The position numbers and the translations under genes are program-made. From positions 62,001 to 126,000 of the forward strand of contig DATAVB010000134.1 of assembly GCA_036267955.1 (NCBI GenBank): DNA of 64,000 nucleotides. Reading direction: 5' to 3'. Of this stretch, positions 17,476 through 24,939 are shown in pieces. How positions within the stretch are numbered: position 1 is the stretch's first letter; each line of letters begins with the position of its first letter. The notes beneath the pieces were generated by a model that made no database searches, was not told the origin of the DNA, and saw nothing but the letters and a program-made list of their open reading frames with translations. Origin of the DNA: DATAVB01 sp036267955 (GTDB taxonomy: Bacteria > Actinomycetota > Actinomycetes > Mycobacteriales > QHCD01).

Positions 17476-17815
17476 TTACCGCCGGGTCTGCCAGCGATTC
17501 TGATAATGCGTACGGCTGGGCGGCCGGCCCGGCAACGGTTCGGCAGCCGCGGTGTGCAGCCCGTCCAGCGCGATGGCCAGCAGCCGGGCCCGGACCTTCG
17601 CCTCCTCAGCCGGATCGACCGGATCGGGGGCCGGCGACTGAACTGTTCGATCAGCCAGGTGAGGTCGAGCGCGGTGACGTCCGGGCGCAGGCTGCCGTCC
17701 CGGTGAGCGCGCGCGACGATCCGGTCGATGAGGCCGAGCCCGTTGCGGGCCGTGCGGCGCATCTCCGCGGTCGTTTCGAGTTGACCCGCTGCGCTCGGTG
17801 CACCAGCGCCCGGGA
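17476..17815 (-). pseudogene. Decayed TetR-family regulator (C-terminal domain only, frameshifted)
   Basis: On the minus strand one frame reads TAEMRRTARNGLGLIDRIVA, then HRDGSLRPDVTALDLTWLIE, and then loses sense near 17640. A neighbouring frame continues as PDPVDPAEEAKVRARLLAIA, LDGLHTAAAEPLPGRPPSRT, and stops at TAA 17476-17478. Together they resemble the C-terminal ligand domain of a TetR regulator. A further shift occurs near 17780 (RSRALVHRAQRV in another frame), and no N-terminal HTH remains. A 65-bp palindromic element starts 18 bp further on and may mark the point of disruption. At least two frameshifts and the missing DNA-binding domain make this non-functional. Confidence 0.7.
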
Positions 17816-17832
17816 ACGCAGAGGCGCCAAGG

Positions 17833-17897
17833 CCGATCGAAGTACGCTTTACCTGGTCCGTGTCGGCGTGTCGCCGGGTAAAGCGCACTCCGATCGG
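17833..17897. repeat. 65-bp imperfect palindrome, family B copy 1
   Basis: The left arm 17833-17853 starts CCGATCGAAGTACGCTTTAC and pairs with the right arm 17877-17897, which ends CACTCCGATCGG; 19 of 21 positions are complementary. A second element with identical length and the same ends lies at 31733-31797. It overlaps the last codons of the small membrane-protein ORF at 17849. Confidence 0.8.
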
Positions 17898-18175
17898 AGG
17901 CGAGCCGGGCGGCGAAGTCGTGACAGCCAATCCTGAATCCGGGCCCGGATCAGCGCGATCTGCAATCTGGAGTGCTGCAGACCGATGAGGAGCATCAGCA
18001 CCAACAGTTCGGGATCGAGCAGGTAGAAGCACACCGCGGGATCGGCCGACAGCATCGGGCTGCACAGCACGCCGAGAAACACGCCCAGCCAGATGATCCA
18101 GAGGTAGAGCGGATGACCGGCCACCGTGCGGCGCAACCAGAATGGCCGGCGTCGCCCCTGCACCTCACTCACCAC
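17849..18175 (-). CDS. Small membrane protein of unknown function
   Basis: This 108-residue protein has two hydrophobic segments (HPLYLWIIWLGVFLGVLCSP, about residues 20-39, and CFYLLDPELLVLMLLIGL, about 49-66) and a basic C terminus. Its start overlaps the 3' end of the merR-family gene by 11 bp, implying cotranslation. The last 16 or so codons lie inside a 65-bp palindromic repeat, so the natural C terminus may have been replaced when that element arrived. I do not recognise a family. A role downstream of the MerR regulator is possible. Confidence 0.6.
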   Translation of the reverse strand: MVSEVQGRRRPFWLRRTVAGHPLYLWIIWLGVFLGVLCSPMLSADPAVCFYLLDPELLVLMLLIGLQHSRLQIALIRARIQDWLSRLRRPARLRSECALPGDTPTRTR

Positions 18176-18923
18176 CGGTCTCCATTCGCTGCCGCAACCG
18201 GTGCAGGAAGCGCCGCTGAGCGCCGTTCAACCGATCCCCCAGCAGCTTGTCCATGAGGTCGACGTCGACCGACGGCGCCGGCTGCTCCGGTCGGGGCAGG
18301 ACGGCCGCCACCTCCTCGGCGAGCCCGTCGACATCCGCATCGTCGGTGAGTGCGCGGAATCGCTGCACCAGCACGCTCAGCCGGGCGATCGCCGCCGGGT
18401 CGCCCAACAGCCCGTCCGCCTGGGCGACGACACCCGGCATGCCCTCCGGATGCAGCGCGTCCAGCAGATCCGCCGCCGACTCCTCGCCGGCCGGCAGATC
18501 CTCGTCCGGTCCGACCAGGCCATGGCTGCGCAGGGCCTCCCGGAGCGTCGCGACCGGTTGGTCGAGAGCCTCCGAGCCGGCGAGCGCCAGGATCCGGTCG
18601 CGGGTGCCGACCAGCCGTTCGATCTCGCCGTCCAACTCCTCGGCGAGCGCCTGCAGCGACACGGCCAGTCCCGGCTCGGCGGACGTGAGCCGGCCGGCGA
18701 TCTGCGGAATGGGCATACCGAGCGCCCGCAGCCGGGCGACCCGCACCACCGCTACGACGTCCGAAGCGTCGTAGCGGCGATAGCCCGACCCGTCCCGGGA
18801 CGGCTCCGCGAGCAGGCCCGTCGAGTGATAATGCCGAATGGCCCGCGGGGTGATCCCGGCCAACCGGGCCACCTCACTGATCGTGAGCCAGCCGGCGGGC
18901 CCGTCCGTTCCGTTCTCTGCCAT
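18165..18923 (-). CDS. MerR-family transcriptional regulator
   Basis: This 252-residue regulator has an N-terminal MerR HTH (LTISEVARLAGITPRAIRHY, then HSTGLLAEPSRDGSGYRRYD) and a coiled dimerisation helix (SLQALAEELDGEIERLVGTR). A long C-terminal region of about 130 residues without obvious cysteine pairs suggests a non-metal ligand. I place the start at ATG 18923; the alternative at 18938 would overlap a likely operator. It is divergent from the NIPSNAP gene, with a palindromic operator between, and its 3' end overlaps the small membrane protein gene. Confidence 0.9.
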   Translation of the reverse strand: MAENGTDGPAGWLTISEVARLAGITPRAIRHYHSTGLLAEPSRDGSGYRRYDASDVVAVVRVARLRALGMPIPQIAGRLTSAEPGLAVSLQALAEELDGEIERLVGTRDRILALAGSEALDQPVATLREALRSHGLVGPDEDLPAGEESAADLLDALHPEGMPGVVAQADGLLGDPAAIARLSVLVQRFRALTDDADVDGLAEEVAAVLPRPEQPAPSVDVDLMDKLLGDRLNGAQRRFLHRLRQRMETGGE

Positions 18924-18937
18924 GCCCACACTGAACA

Positions 18938-18962
18938 CCTTGACGCTACGTCAATGTCAAGG
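18938..18962. promoter_or_regulatory. Nested palindromic operator of the MerR regulator
   Basis: CCTTGAC (18938-18944) and GTCAAGG (18956-18962) form an inverted repeat. Inside it lies a second perfect palindrome, TTGACGCTACGTCAA (18940-18954). This size and position, just upstream of the merR start and facing the NIPSNAP gene, fits a MerR-type promoter operator. Confidence 0.6.
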
Positions 18963-18970
18963 ACCGGCCG

Positions 18971-19000
18971 CGGACGCTTCGCCAGGCAGCGAAGCGTCCG
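18971..19000 (+). promoter_or_regulatory. Perfect hairpin in the leader of the NIPSNAP gene
   Basis: CGGACGCTTCG (18971-18981) pairs perfectly with CGAAGCGTCCG (18990-19000), with an 8-nt loop. It lies 40 bp upstream of the GTG start, without a T-tract. It might be a transcript-stabilising structure, an attenuator, or a second operator. A near-copy of TCCACWGTGGA follows at 19004-19014. Confidence 0.45.
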
Positions 19001-19040
19001 TGCGCCACAGTGGACGGACGCCGCAGACCGAGGAGAAGCC

Positions 19041-19358
19041 GTGATCACCTGCTGCATCCAGTACACCCTGGATCCGCGCCAACTCGACGCGTTCGAGGAC
19101 TACGCCACCCGGTGGCCTCCGATCATCGCCCGCTGCGGTGGCGATCTCGTCGGCTACTACCTGCCGAAGGAAGGTGCCAACAATTTCGCGCTGGCACTCA
19201 TCAACTTCGATTCACTGGCCGCCTATGAGCTTTACCGGAAACGATTGGTCGAGGACATTGACGCCGCGGCCAATGTCGCCGACGCCAGGAAATCGGAGTG
19301 CATTCTGGTCGAGTCGCGTTCATTCCTGCGTCAGGTTTGCGGCCCCAACGTCTCATAA
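19041..19358 (+). CDS. NIPSNAP-family protein
   Basis: This 105-residue protein starts VITCCIQYTLDPRQLDAFED and has the ferredoxin-like dimeric alpha/beta-barrel pattern of the NIPSNAP/DUF1330 group, including FALALINFDSLAAYELYR. Its role is unknown; related small proteins are often partners of oxidoreductases or stress proteins. The GTG start is preceded by GAGGAGAAGCC, a good ribosome-binding site. It is divergent from merR with a shared palindromic operator, so MerR probably controls it. Confidence 0.82.
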   Translation: MITCCIQYTLDPRQLDAFEDYATRWPPIIARCGGDLVGYYLPKEGANNFALALINFDSLAAYELYRKRLVEDIDAAANVADARKSECILVESRSFLRQVCGPNVS

Positions 19359-19376
19359 CTATCGTCTCACAATTGT

Positions 19377-20105
19377 CTAGCTGTCGGGGGCCAGGTACCG
19401 ATAGACCGTCGCCCGCGATACGCCGAGACTCGCCGCGATCTGTTCAACTGTAAGGGAATCGTTCTGACGTAAGGAGTGCGCTCTGGCAACCATCGTCTCA
19501 TCCATCACCGCGGGCCGGCCCTTCGACCGCGGACGCGACGCCGATTTTTGAGACGGACCGACCATTGGCCCGTAGAGTCGCCGGGCGCCGATCAGGATCT
19601 CCCGGCGCAAATCCTCGGTCGGGAGGTCGGCGAGGAGAATGACGGGATCGCTGAGCATCGCCGTCACCTGAGCGCCGCGGACCCGTTCGCCGACCTCCGG
19701 CGCCGGTCCGACGACGAGCTCCAGCGCCCGCGTCATGATGGCGAAGTAGCGTCCGAACACCTGCTCCTGGGCAAATACCGCCATGTTCTGAATGACCAGG
19801 CTCAGCAACTGGCGGTGCGCGAGATAGACGTCGAGCACGCCTTCGATCGTGCGCCATCGCTGCTGCGACACCGGTGCGCGGCTGGCCGTCTTCACCGCCG
19901 CATCCAGGTCATCCAACAATGGCGCGGCCAATTCGGCGAGGATCTCGACCTTGGTCGAGAAGTGGTACAGCACAGCGGTCTTGGTCAGCCCCAGCTGCTC
20001 GGCGATCTCCCGGATTGACGTCCGCTGGCAGCCCTGGCTCGCGAACAGCCCCCGGGCCGTCTCCAGGATCCGATCGCGCGTCTCCGGTTGCGTCTTCGCA
20101 CTCAC
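19377..20105 (-). CDS. TetR-family regulator with an additional C-terminal helix-turn-helix
   Basis: This 242-residue protein begins with a standard TetR HTH (TRDRILETARGLFASQGCQR, then IAEQLGLTKTAVLYHFSTKV). After the ligand-binding region the last 45 residues form a second HTH like those of resolvases/Hin (KGRPAVMDETMVARAHSLRQ, then LTVEQIAASLGVSRATVYRY). Such a two-HTH layout could let one dimer contact two operator sites. Two matching operators lie between it and the flavin monooxygenase gene it faces, so it most likely represses that gene and itself. Confidence 0.9.
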   Translation of the reverse strand: MSAKTQPETRDRILETARGLFASQGCQRTSIREIAEQLGLTKTAVLYHFSTKVEILAELAAPLLDDLDAAVKTASRAPVSQQRWRTIEGVLDVYLAHRQLLSLVIQNMAVFAQEQVFGRYFAIMTRALELVVGPAPEVGERVRGAQVTAMLSDPVILLADLPTEDLRREILIGARRLYGPMVGPSQKSASRPRSKGRPAVMDETMVARAHSLRQNDSLTVEQIAASLGVSRATVYRYLAPDS

Positions 20106-20128
20106 GGCTGTGAGTGTACCCCGCTTGC

Positions 20129-20176
20129 CTGACCGAGGGTCAGGGACCTATGGTGATTACACTGACCGATGGTCAG
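20129..20176. promoter_or_regulatory. Two perfect TetR operators and overlapping promoter
   Basis: CTGACCGAGGGTCAG (20129-20143) and CTGACCGATGGTCAG (20162-20176) are perfect palindromes with 6-bp arms and centres 33 bp apart, about three helical turns. A possible promoter for the monooxygenase (TTGCCT 20125-20130, TATGGT about 20150) overlaps the first site, consistent with repression. The start codon follows 28 bp after the second site with an AAAGGAG ribosome-binding site. Confidence 0.8.
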
Positions 20177-20203
20177 TCACGTTTCACAAAGGAGAACCGA
20201 CCC

Positions 20204-21358
20204 ATGAAGATTCTGATTTCCGGAGCCGGCATCGCCGGGACCACCCTCGCCTATTGGTTGGCGCAGCGCGGATTCCAGGCCACGGTGGTCGAACGATCGG
20301 CCGGCCTGCGCTCCAGCGGCAGCCCGGTGGACGTCCGCGGACCGGCCGTCGAGGTGGCGGCCCGGATGGGCATCATGCCCCGGCTGCGCGCGGCCGCCAC
20401 GGACGTCACCCGGCTGACCTTCGTCAACGCCGCGGGGCGGCGGGTCGGTCGGATCAGCATGCGGGCAATGCAGAGCACCGCCGGCGACCGGGAGGTCGAG
20501 GTGCCACGCGGCGACCTGTCCACGATCCTGCGGGACGCGACCCGGGACCGGGCCGAGTTTCTCTGGGACGACTCCATCGTCGCCCTCGATCAGGATGACA
20601 ACGGAGTCAACGTCACCTTCGACCGGGCCGCTCCGCGCCGGTTCGACCTGGTCGTCGGGACCGACGGGCTGCACTCAGCGGTGCGCCGGCTGTCCTTCGG
20701 GGCCGAGACCGAATTCGTCCGCCACATGGGGATCTACGTCGCCACCCTGCCGATCGGGACACCGGCCGAGGACCGGCACGAGGTGCTCATGTACAACGCA
20801 CCGGGGACCGCGGTTTCGGTCCATCCCTCGACCGGGCAGGCCCTGGCAGCATTCATGTTCCGCAGTCCGGCCGTGCCCGATTACAACCACCGCGACACGG
20901 CGCAGCACAGGCGACTCCTGACGACCGCGTTCGCCGGTGGTGCCTGGCGGGTGCCGGAGTTGCTGGACCGGGTACGGGCGAGTGACGACCTCTACTTCGA
21001 CTCCGTCAGCCAGGTCCGGCTGCCGGAGTGGTCGCGCGGCCGGGTGGTGTTGCTCGGCGACGCCGCGTCGTGCGTCTCATTGTTCGGCGACGGTTCGACG
21101 CTGGCGATGGCCGGCGCGGCCACGCTCGCCGACGAACTGGCCGCGACCCCGAAGGACCACGGCTCGGCGCTGCGACGGTACGAACATTCGCACCGCGCGC
21201 GGGTCGAACCCAAGCAGCGCAACGTCTCCTCGGCCGCGGCGATGCTCATTCCGGCGACCCGAGGTGGGATCCATGCCAGGAACCTGGCCCTCAAGCTGTC
21301 ACCGGTGGCGACGGCGGCTGGCTCGCTGCGACGCCGCGCGGTAGCCGCGCACGGCTGA
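20204..21358 (+). CDS. FAD-dependent monooxygenase (PHBH/Tet(X)-like aromatic hydroxylase fold)
   Basis: This 384-residue group A flavoprotein has an N-terminal GxGxxG (ISGAGIAGTTLAYWLAQRG), the DG motif (DLVVGTDGLHSAVR, about residues 150-163) and the second FAD motif (GRVVLLGDAASCVSLFGDG, about 283-301). It should hydroxylate an aromatic or polyketide-like compound using NAD(P)H and O2; some relatives inactivate antibiotics such as tetracyclines or rifamycins. Control by a divergent TetR regulator with two operators suggests induction by its substrate. Substrate unknown. Confidence 0.9.
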   Translation: MKILISGAGIAGTTLAYWLAQRGFQATVVERSAGLRSSGSPVDVRGPAVEVAARMGIMPRLRAAATDVTRLTFVNAAGRRVGRISMRAMQSTAGDREVEVPRGDLSTILRDATRDRAEFLWDDSIVALDQDDNGVNVTFDRAAPRRFDLVVGTDGLHSAVRRLSFGAETEFVRHMGIYVATLPIGTPAEDRHEVLMYNAPGTAVSVHPSTGQALAAFMFRSPAVPDYNHRDTAQHRRLLTTAFAGGAWRVPELLDRVRASDDLYFDSVSQVRLPEWSRGRVVLLGDAASCVSLFGDGSTLAMAGAATLADELAATPKDHGSALRRYEHSHRARVEPKQRNVSSAAAMLIPATRGGIHARNLALKLSPVATAAGSLRRRAVAAHG

Positions 21359-21427
21359 TTCGGTGGTTTGGCCGGACCGGACATCGGGGTAGGTCTCGTA
21401 CAGCGACCAAACCGGGTAGGGGTAGCG

Positions 21428-21805
21428 ATGACACTTCCGGGACGTAACCGACGGACTCTTGCCGCGATCGAAACCCGCGCCCGCGAGGCCGATCCGGCTT
21501 TCGTACGCAGATTCGAGGCCATGGCCACCGCGCTGCTGCCGGACGAAACGCCGCCGCCAGGGCAATCCAGCCAACCGGCCCCGTCTAGCGCAAAATCCGA
21601 CACGGCCGGCTGGGTCCGGTTCTGCTGCGCCCTCGGCTGGCTGGCCTTTCTGACCGTCACCGTCGCCGTCACCACGACGAGCACGGCCGATCCGGTGCTC
21701 AAGGTCGCGCTGTGGAGTTGGGTCCTCGGACTGGGCATGCTCTTCCTCATCCCGCTGCACCAATCGGGTCGCGGGCCACAATCGAGTCGAGAGCAGTTAC
21801 CTTGA
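21428..21805 (+). CDS. DUF3040 small membrane protein
   Basis: This 125-residue protein starts with the DUF3040 signature (NRRTLAAIETRAREADPAFV, a variant of the LaaIErrL..eDP pattern) and has two hydrophobic segments (WVRFCCALGWLAFLTVTVAV, then VALWSWVLGLGMLFLIPL). DUF3040 proteins are widespread, uncharacterised actinobacterial membrane proteins. ATG 21428 is the start that matches the family's N terminus. The next gene begins 4 bp after its stop, so the two are probably cotranscribed, though no functional link is known. Confidence 0.8.
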   Translation: MTLPGRNRRTLAAIETRAREADPAFVRRFEAMATALLPDETPPPGQSSQPAPSSAKSDTAGWVRFCCALGWLAFLTVTVAVTTTSTADPVLKVALWSWVLGLGMLFLIPLHQSGRGPQSSREQLP

Positions 21806-21809
21806 GCGG

Positions 21810-22793
21810 GTGGCAGCCACCGAGAACAACGGCCAGGCGGTGGAGCTGGCGGTCGGCGACCGGACCGTGCGGATTTCCAGCCCGGACCGGGTCTATTTCG
21901 CGACCCGCGGCGAAACCAAGCTCGATCTCGTCCGCTACTACCTGAGCGTCGGCGACGGGATCGTCCGCGCGCTGCGCGAGCGGCCCTGCATGCTGCACCG
22001 GTTCCCCAAGGGGGTCAGCGGCGCCAAGGTGCACCAGAAACGGCTTCCCGGTGGCGCTCCGCCGTGGCTGGAGACCGTGCGGGTGCATTTCCCGCGCTAC
22101 GGAAGGCACGCCGACGAATTGTGCGTGACCGAATTGGCGCACGTCGCCTGGGCGGTCCAGATGTCCACAGTGGAATTCCATCCCTGGAACTCGCGGCGGG
22201 CCGACACTGAGAAGCCGGACGAGTGGCGGATCGATCTGGATCCCGGGCCGGACTGCGATTTCGAGACGGTCAGGCGGGTCGCGCACGTCGCGCACGAGAT
22301 CCTGGACGAGCTCGGCGCGGTCGGCTGGCCGAAGACGTCCGGCGGATCGGGAATGCACGTCTACGTCCGGATCGAGCCTCGCTGGGGATTCACCGACGTA
22401 CGCCGCGCGGCGCTGGCGTTCGCGCACGAGGTCGAACGCCGCGCGCCGGACCAGGTGACGACAACCTGGTGGCGCAAGGACCGCGACCCCGCCAAGCTCT
22501 TCGTCGACTACAACCAGAACGCCCGGGACCACACCATCGCCAGCGCCTATTCCGCCCGCGGCACCCCCGACGGGCTGGTGTCGACCCCGATCACGTGGGC
22601 GGAAATCGACGACGTCCTCCCTCAGGACTGCACAATCCAGACCGTCCCCGGCCGGTTCGCCTCTATCGGCGACCCGCACGCGGGCATCGACGACACCGTG
22701 TTCGCCCTCGATCCGCTGTTGGAATGGGCCGACCGCGACGAACGGGACGGCACCACCGACCCAAAGGATCTGTCCGCGTACGACGAGGATTGA
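21810..22793 (+). CDS. LigD primase-polymerase-like protein (stand-alone NHEJ polymerase domain)
   Basis: This 327-residue protein matches the archaeo-eukaryotic-primase-type polymerase domain of LigD. It has the metal-binding RIDLDPGPDCDF (two Asp, about residues 140-151), the SGGSGMHVYV strand, and the C-terminal conserved DYNQNARDHTIASAYSARGT region. It lacks ligase and nuclease modules. In bacteria such stand-alone PolDom proteins assist Ku/LigD end joining or base-excision repair. The GTG at 21810 follows the DUF3040 stop by 4 bp. No ku gene is in the window. Confidence 0.9.
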   Translation: MAATENNGQAVELAVGDRTVRISSPDRVYFATRGETKLDLVRYYLSVGDGIVRALRERPCMLHRFPKGVSGAKVHQKRLPGGAPPWLETVRVHFPRYGRHADELCVTELAHVAWAVQMSTVEFHPWNSRRADTEKPDEWRIDLDPGPDCDFETVRRVAHVAHEILDELGAVGWPKTSGGSGMHVYVRIEPRWGFTDVRRAALAFAHEVERRAPDQVTTTWWRKDRDPAKLFVDYNQNARDHTIASAYSARGTPDGLVSTPITWAEIDDVLPQDCTIQTVPGRFASIGDPHAGIDDTVFALDPLLEWADRDERDGTTDPKDLSAYDED

Positions 22794-22829
22794 GCGGCAA
22801 GGCCCGCGAGCGGACTATGGTGCAGGCAT

Positions 22830-24062
22830 ATGGCCACACTCGATCAGACGCCGCCGCAGACCGACGATCGACTACGCCAGATCGAGACTCTCACCGACAC
22901 CGCGCTCGCTTATCTGAGCCTGGACAGCCTGCTGGTCCAGTTGCTGGACCGCACCCGCGACATCCTCGCCGTGGACACCGCCGCCGTGCTGCTGCTGGAT
23001 CCGCAAGCCGGTCAGTTGATCGCGACGGCGGCGCGGGGCATCGAGGAAGAGGTCCGGCAGGCGGTCCGAGTGCCGGTCGGCCGCGGGTTCGCCGGCACCA
23101 TCGTGGCGGAACGGCGACCGTTGATCCTGAACGAGGTCACCGCGACGAATGTGGTCAACCCAATTCTGATCGAGAAGGGCATCCGTTCGCTGCTCGGGGT
23201 ACCGCTGATCGCCACCGGATCCGTCGTCGGGGTACTGCACGTCGGGACGCTGATCCCCCGCCAGTTCGCCGATGCCGATGTGGAGCTGCTGCAACTGGTG
23301 GCCGACCGGATCGCGCTGGCCGTGCAGTCCCAGCTGTACCGTGCCGACCAGTCCGCGGCCAGAGTTCTGGCGCGCAGTCTCATGCCCGCACAGCTACCCC
23401 GTGTGCCTGGACTGGAGCTGGCTGCCCGCTACGTGCCCAACGACCAGCGCGGAGTCGGCGGCGACTGGTACGACATTCTCGATCTGCCCGATGGCCGCCT
23501 CGGCGTGGTGATCGGCGACGTGACCGGCCACGGACTGGGCGCCGCGATCGTGATGGGACGGCTGCGCAGCGCGCTGCGCGCGTACGCGCTCATCGAGAGC
23601 GACCCAGCGGTCGTCCTGCAGTACCTCGACCGCAAGATGCAGCACTTCGAACCGGGCCCGATGGCGACCGTCGCGTACGGGATCTTCTCGCCCGACCGCG
23701 AGCAGTTCGCCGTGTCGCTGGCCGGACACTTCCCACCGGTCATCGCGGAGCCCGGCGAACCCACGATGATCCCCGAGCTGCCGGTCGACCCACCGCTTGG
23801 CGTCCAGGCCGGGATTCGCCGGCGCACCAGCACCCTCCGGGTCACCCCCGGGACTGTGCTCTGCCTGTTCACCGACGGACTGATCGAACGTCGCGGAAGC
23901 GACATCGACGCCGACCTCCGCCGGCTGCGCGACACGCTCACGGCCGGCACCGCGGAACAGACCTGCGCCTCCGTACTCGCCGCGCTGGTGGATGGAGACG
24001 CGCTCACCGACGACATCGCGTTGCTCACACTGCGCCGGGTCCAGGCCGGGCAGCCCGGCTAA
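22830..24062 (+). CDS. GAF-SpoIIE/RsbU-type protein phosphatase
   Basis: This 410-residue protein has an N-terminal GAF domain (about residues 20-170; VPVGRGFAGTIVAERRPLI, GVPLIATGSVVGVLHVG) and a C-terminal PP2C/SpoIIE phosphatase domain with GVGGDWYDI, VIGDVTGHGLGAAIVM and LFTDGLIERR. It should dephosphorylate an anti-anti-sigma factor in a partner-switching cascade in response to a GAF ligand. No anti-sigma antagonist gene is seen, but the remnant of an RsbW-like ATPase lies at 24525-24663. Its stop overlaps that of the convergent broken SRPBCC gene by 3 nt. Confidence 0.92.
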   Translation: MATLDQTPPQTDDRLRQIETLTDTALAYLSLDSLLVQLLDRTRDILAVDTAAVLLLDPQAGQLIATAARGIEEEVRQAVRVPVGRGFAGTIVAERRPLILNEVTATNVVNPILIEKGIRSLLGVPLIATGSVVGVLHVGTLIPRQFADADVELLQLVADRIALAVQSQLYRADQSAARVLARSLMPAQLPRVPGLELAARYVPNDQRGVGGDWYDILDLPDGRLGVVIGDVTGHGLGAAIVMGRLRSALRAYALIESDPAVVLQYLDRKMQHFEPGPMATVAYGIFSPDREQFAVSLAGHFPPVIAEPGEPTMIPELPVDPPLGVQAGIRRRTSTLRVTPGTVLCLFTDGLIERRGSDIDADLRRLRDTLTAGTAEQTCASVLAALVDGDALTDDIALLTLRRVQAGQPG

Positions 24063-24504
24063 CGGGGCACCTCGCCACGCCAGCCACCCGCTTCGCCCTT
24101 GGCCTCGATCAACTGCTTGAACTTGCGCAGATCGGCCTTGACCCGGCAGTCGTCCACCCCGATAGCGGCGCCAACCTTCTCCACGATCCCGTTCGGCATC
24201 CAGTCCAGCTGCACCATGACCTTGGACGCGGAGTCGCTGAGCTTGTGGAAGGTCACGACGCCGGCGCGGGTCGTGCCGTCTGTCGACTTCCAGGCCACCC
24301 GTTCGTCCGGTGCTGTTCGGTGATTTCCGCATCAAATTCCCGACTTGCGCCACCGGCCGTCACCATCCAGTGGGTATGGGTGTCATCGGACTGCGTGATC
24401 GACTCCACGCCGTTCGTGAACTGCGGAAACGATTCGAACTGGGTCCACTGGTTGTATGCCGCGCTGACCGGCCCGTCAAACTCGATTGATTCCGCAATTG
24501 TCAC
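24059..24504 (-). pseudogene. SRPBCC/polyketide-cyclase-like gene with a single-base frameshift
   Basis: The first part, from ATG 24504, reads MTIAESIEFDGPVSAAYNQW, TQFESFPQFTNGVESITQ, typical of the cyclase/dehydrase SRPBCC family. Near 24310 the frame is lost; the minus-strand CAGCACCGGACGAACGGG would read QHPDERVAW if one C were added after CACC. The rest (VAWKSTDGTTRAGVVTFHKL to the stop at 24059) lies in the next frame and completes the family pattern (about 148 residues). It is either a very recent pseudogene or an assembly error; if corrected it encodes a small ligand-binding stress-type protein. Confidence 0.8.
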
Positions 24505-24524
24505 CCACGGACGGGGCTAGGTGA

Positions 24525-24663
24525 CTCCGGTCTCCGACGGCGGACCAGGCCCACGGTCGCGGGCTCCTGCTGGTCGACGCACTGGCCACCAGTTGGCACT
24601 ACAAAACGCCATCCGGACGACGGCAAGACCATCTCCCTCACTATGGCGTACACCGCCGCCTGA
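24525..24663 (+). pseudogene. C-terminal remnant of an RsbW-like HATPase (anti-sigma kinase)
   Basis: In one frame, from 24525, the sequence reads ADQAHGRGLLLVDALATSWH, then YKTPSG. One base later the next frame continues DDGKTISLTMAYTAA and stops at TGA 24661. This is the tail of the HATPase_c_2 family, which ends GRGLxLVdaLA..W..gGKT.W. The upstream three quarters of the domain is absent (in-frame stop at 24522). It sits close to an RsbU-type phosphatase, its natural partner, suggesting loss of a partner-switching module. Confidence 0.65.
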
Positions 24664-24939
24664 TCTGGAAGCCCTCACGAGCACGATCCGGCTGGACACC
24701 GAATTCAATACAAAACCCCGGCGAATCGACCCGATTCACCAATTTGTAAGGCTTTGCAAGCTGATTCGGCGCGATATCGAATTCGCTGATATCGTCTCTC
24801 GCAGCCCCCACGCGAGCTACAGTTTGGTGAGAGGAAAGTCGCAGAGTCATGCGAGCATCGACGCTCGAGACCGCGGGGGTTCCACGATCGCCGACCCCCC
24901 TTTCCGCCAGCGTCCGCTCGTCCGCAGCGGGGGTGTGTC
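24664..24939. promoter_or_regulatory. Non-coding upstream region of the flavin oxidoreductase gene, with one inverted repeat
   Basis: This stretch is unusually AT-rich for the window around 24700-24800 and contains no credible gene. CGATATC (24772-24778) and GATATCG (24788-24794) form an inverted repeat with a 9-bp spacer, a candidate operator about 145 bp upstream of the next start codon. Confidence 0.35.

Noticed and set aside
22223..24520. 765-codon open frame on the plus strand
   Set aside because: It runs out of frame through the LigD-like and RsbU-like genes and encodes Arg/Pro-rich sequence without motifs; it is a GC-bias shadow.
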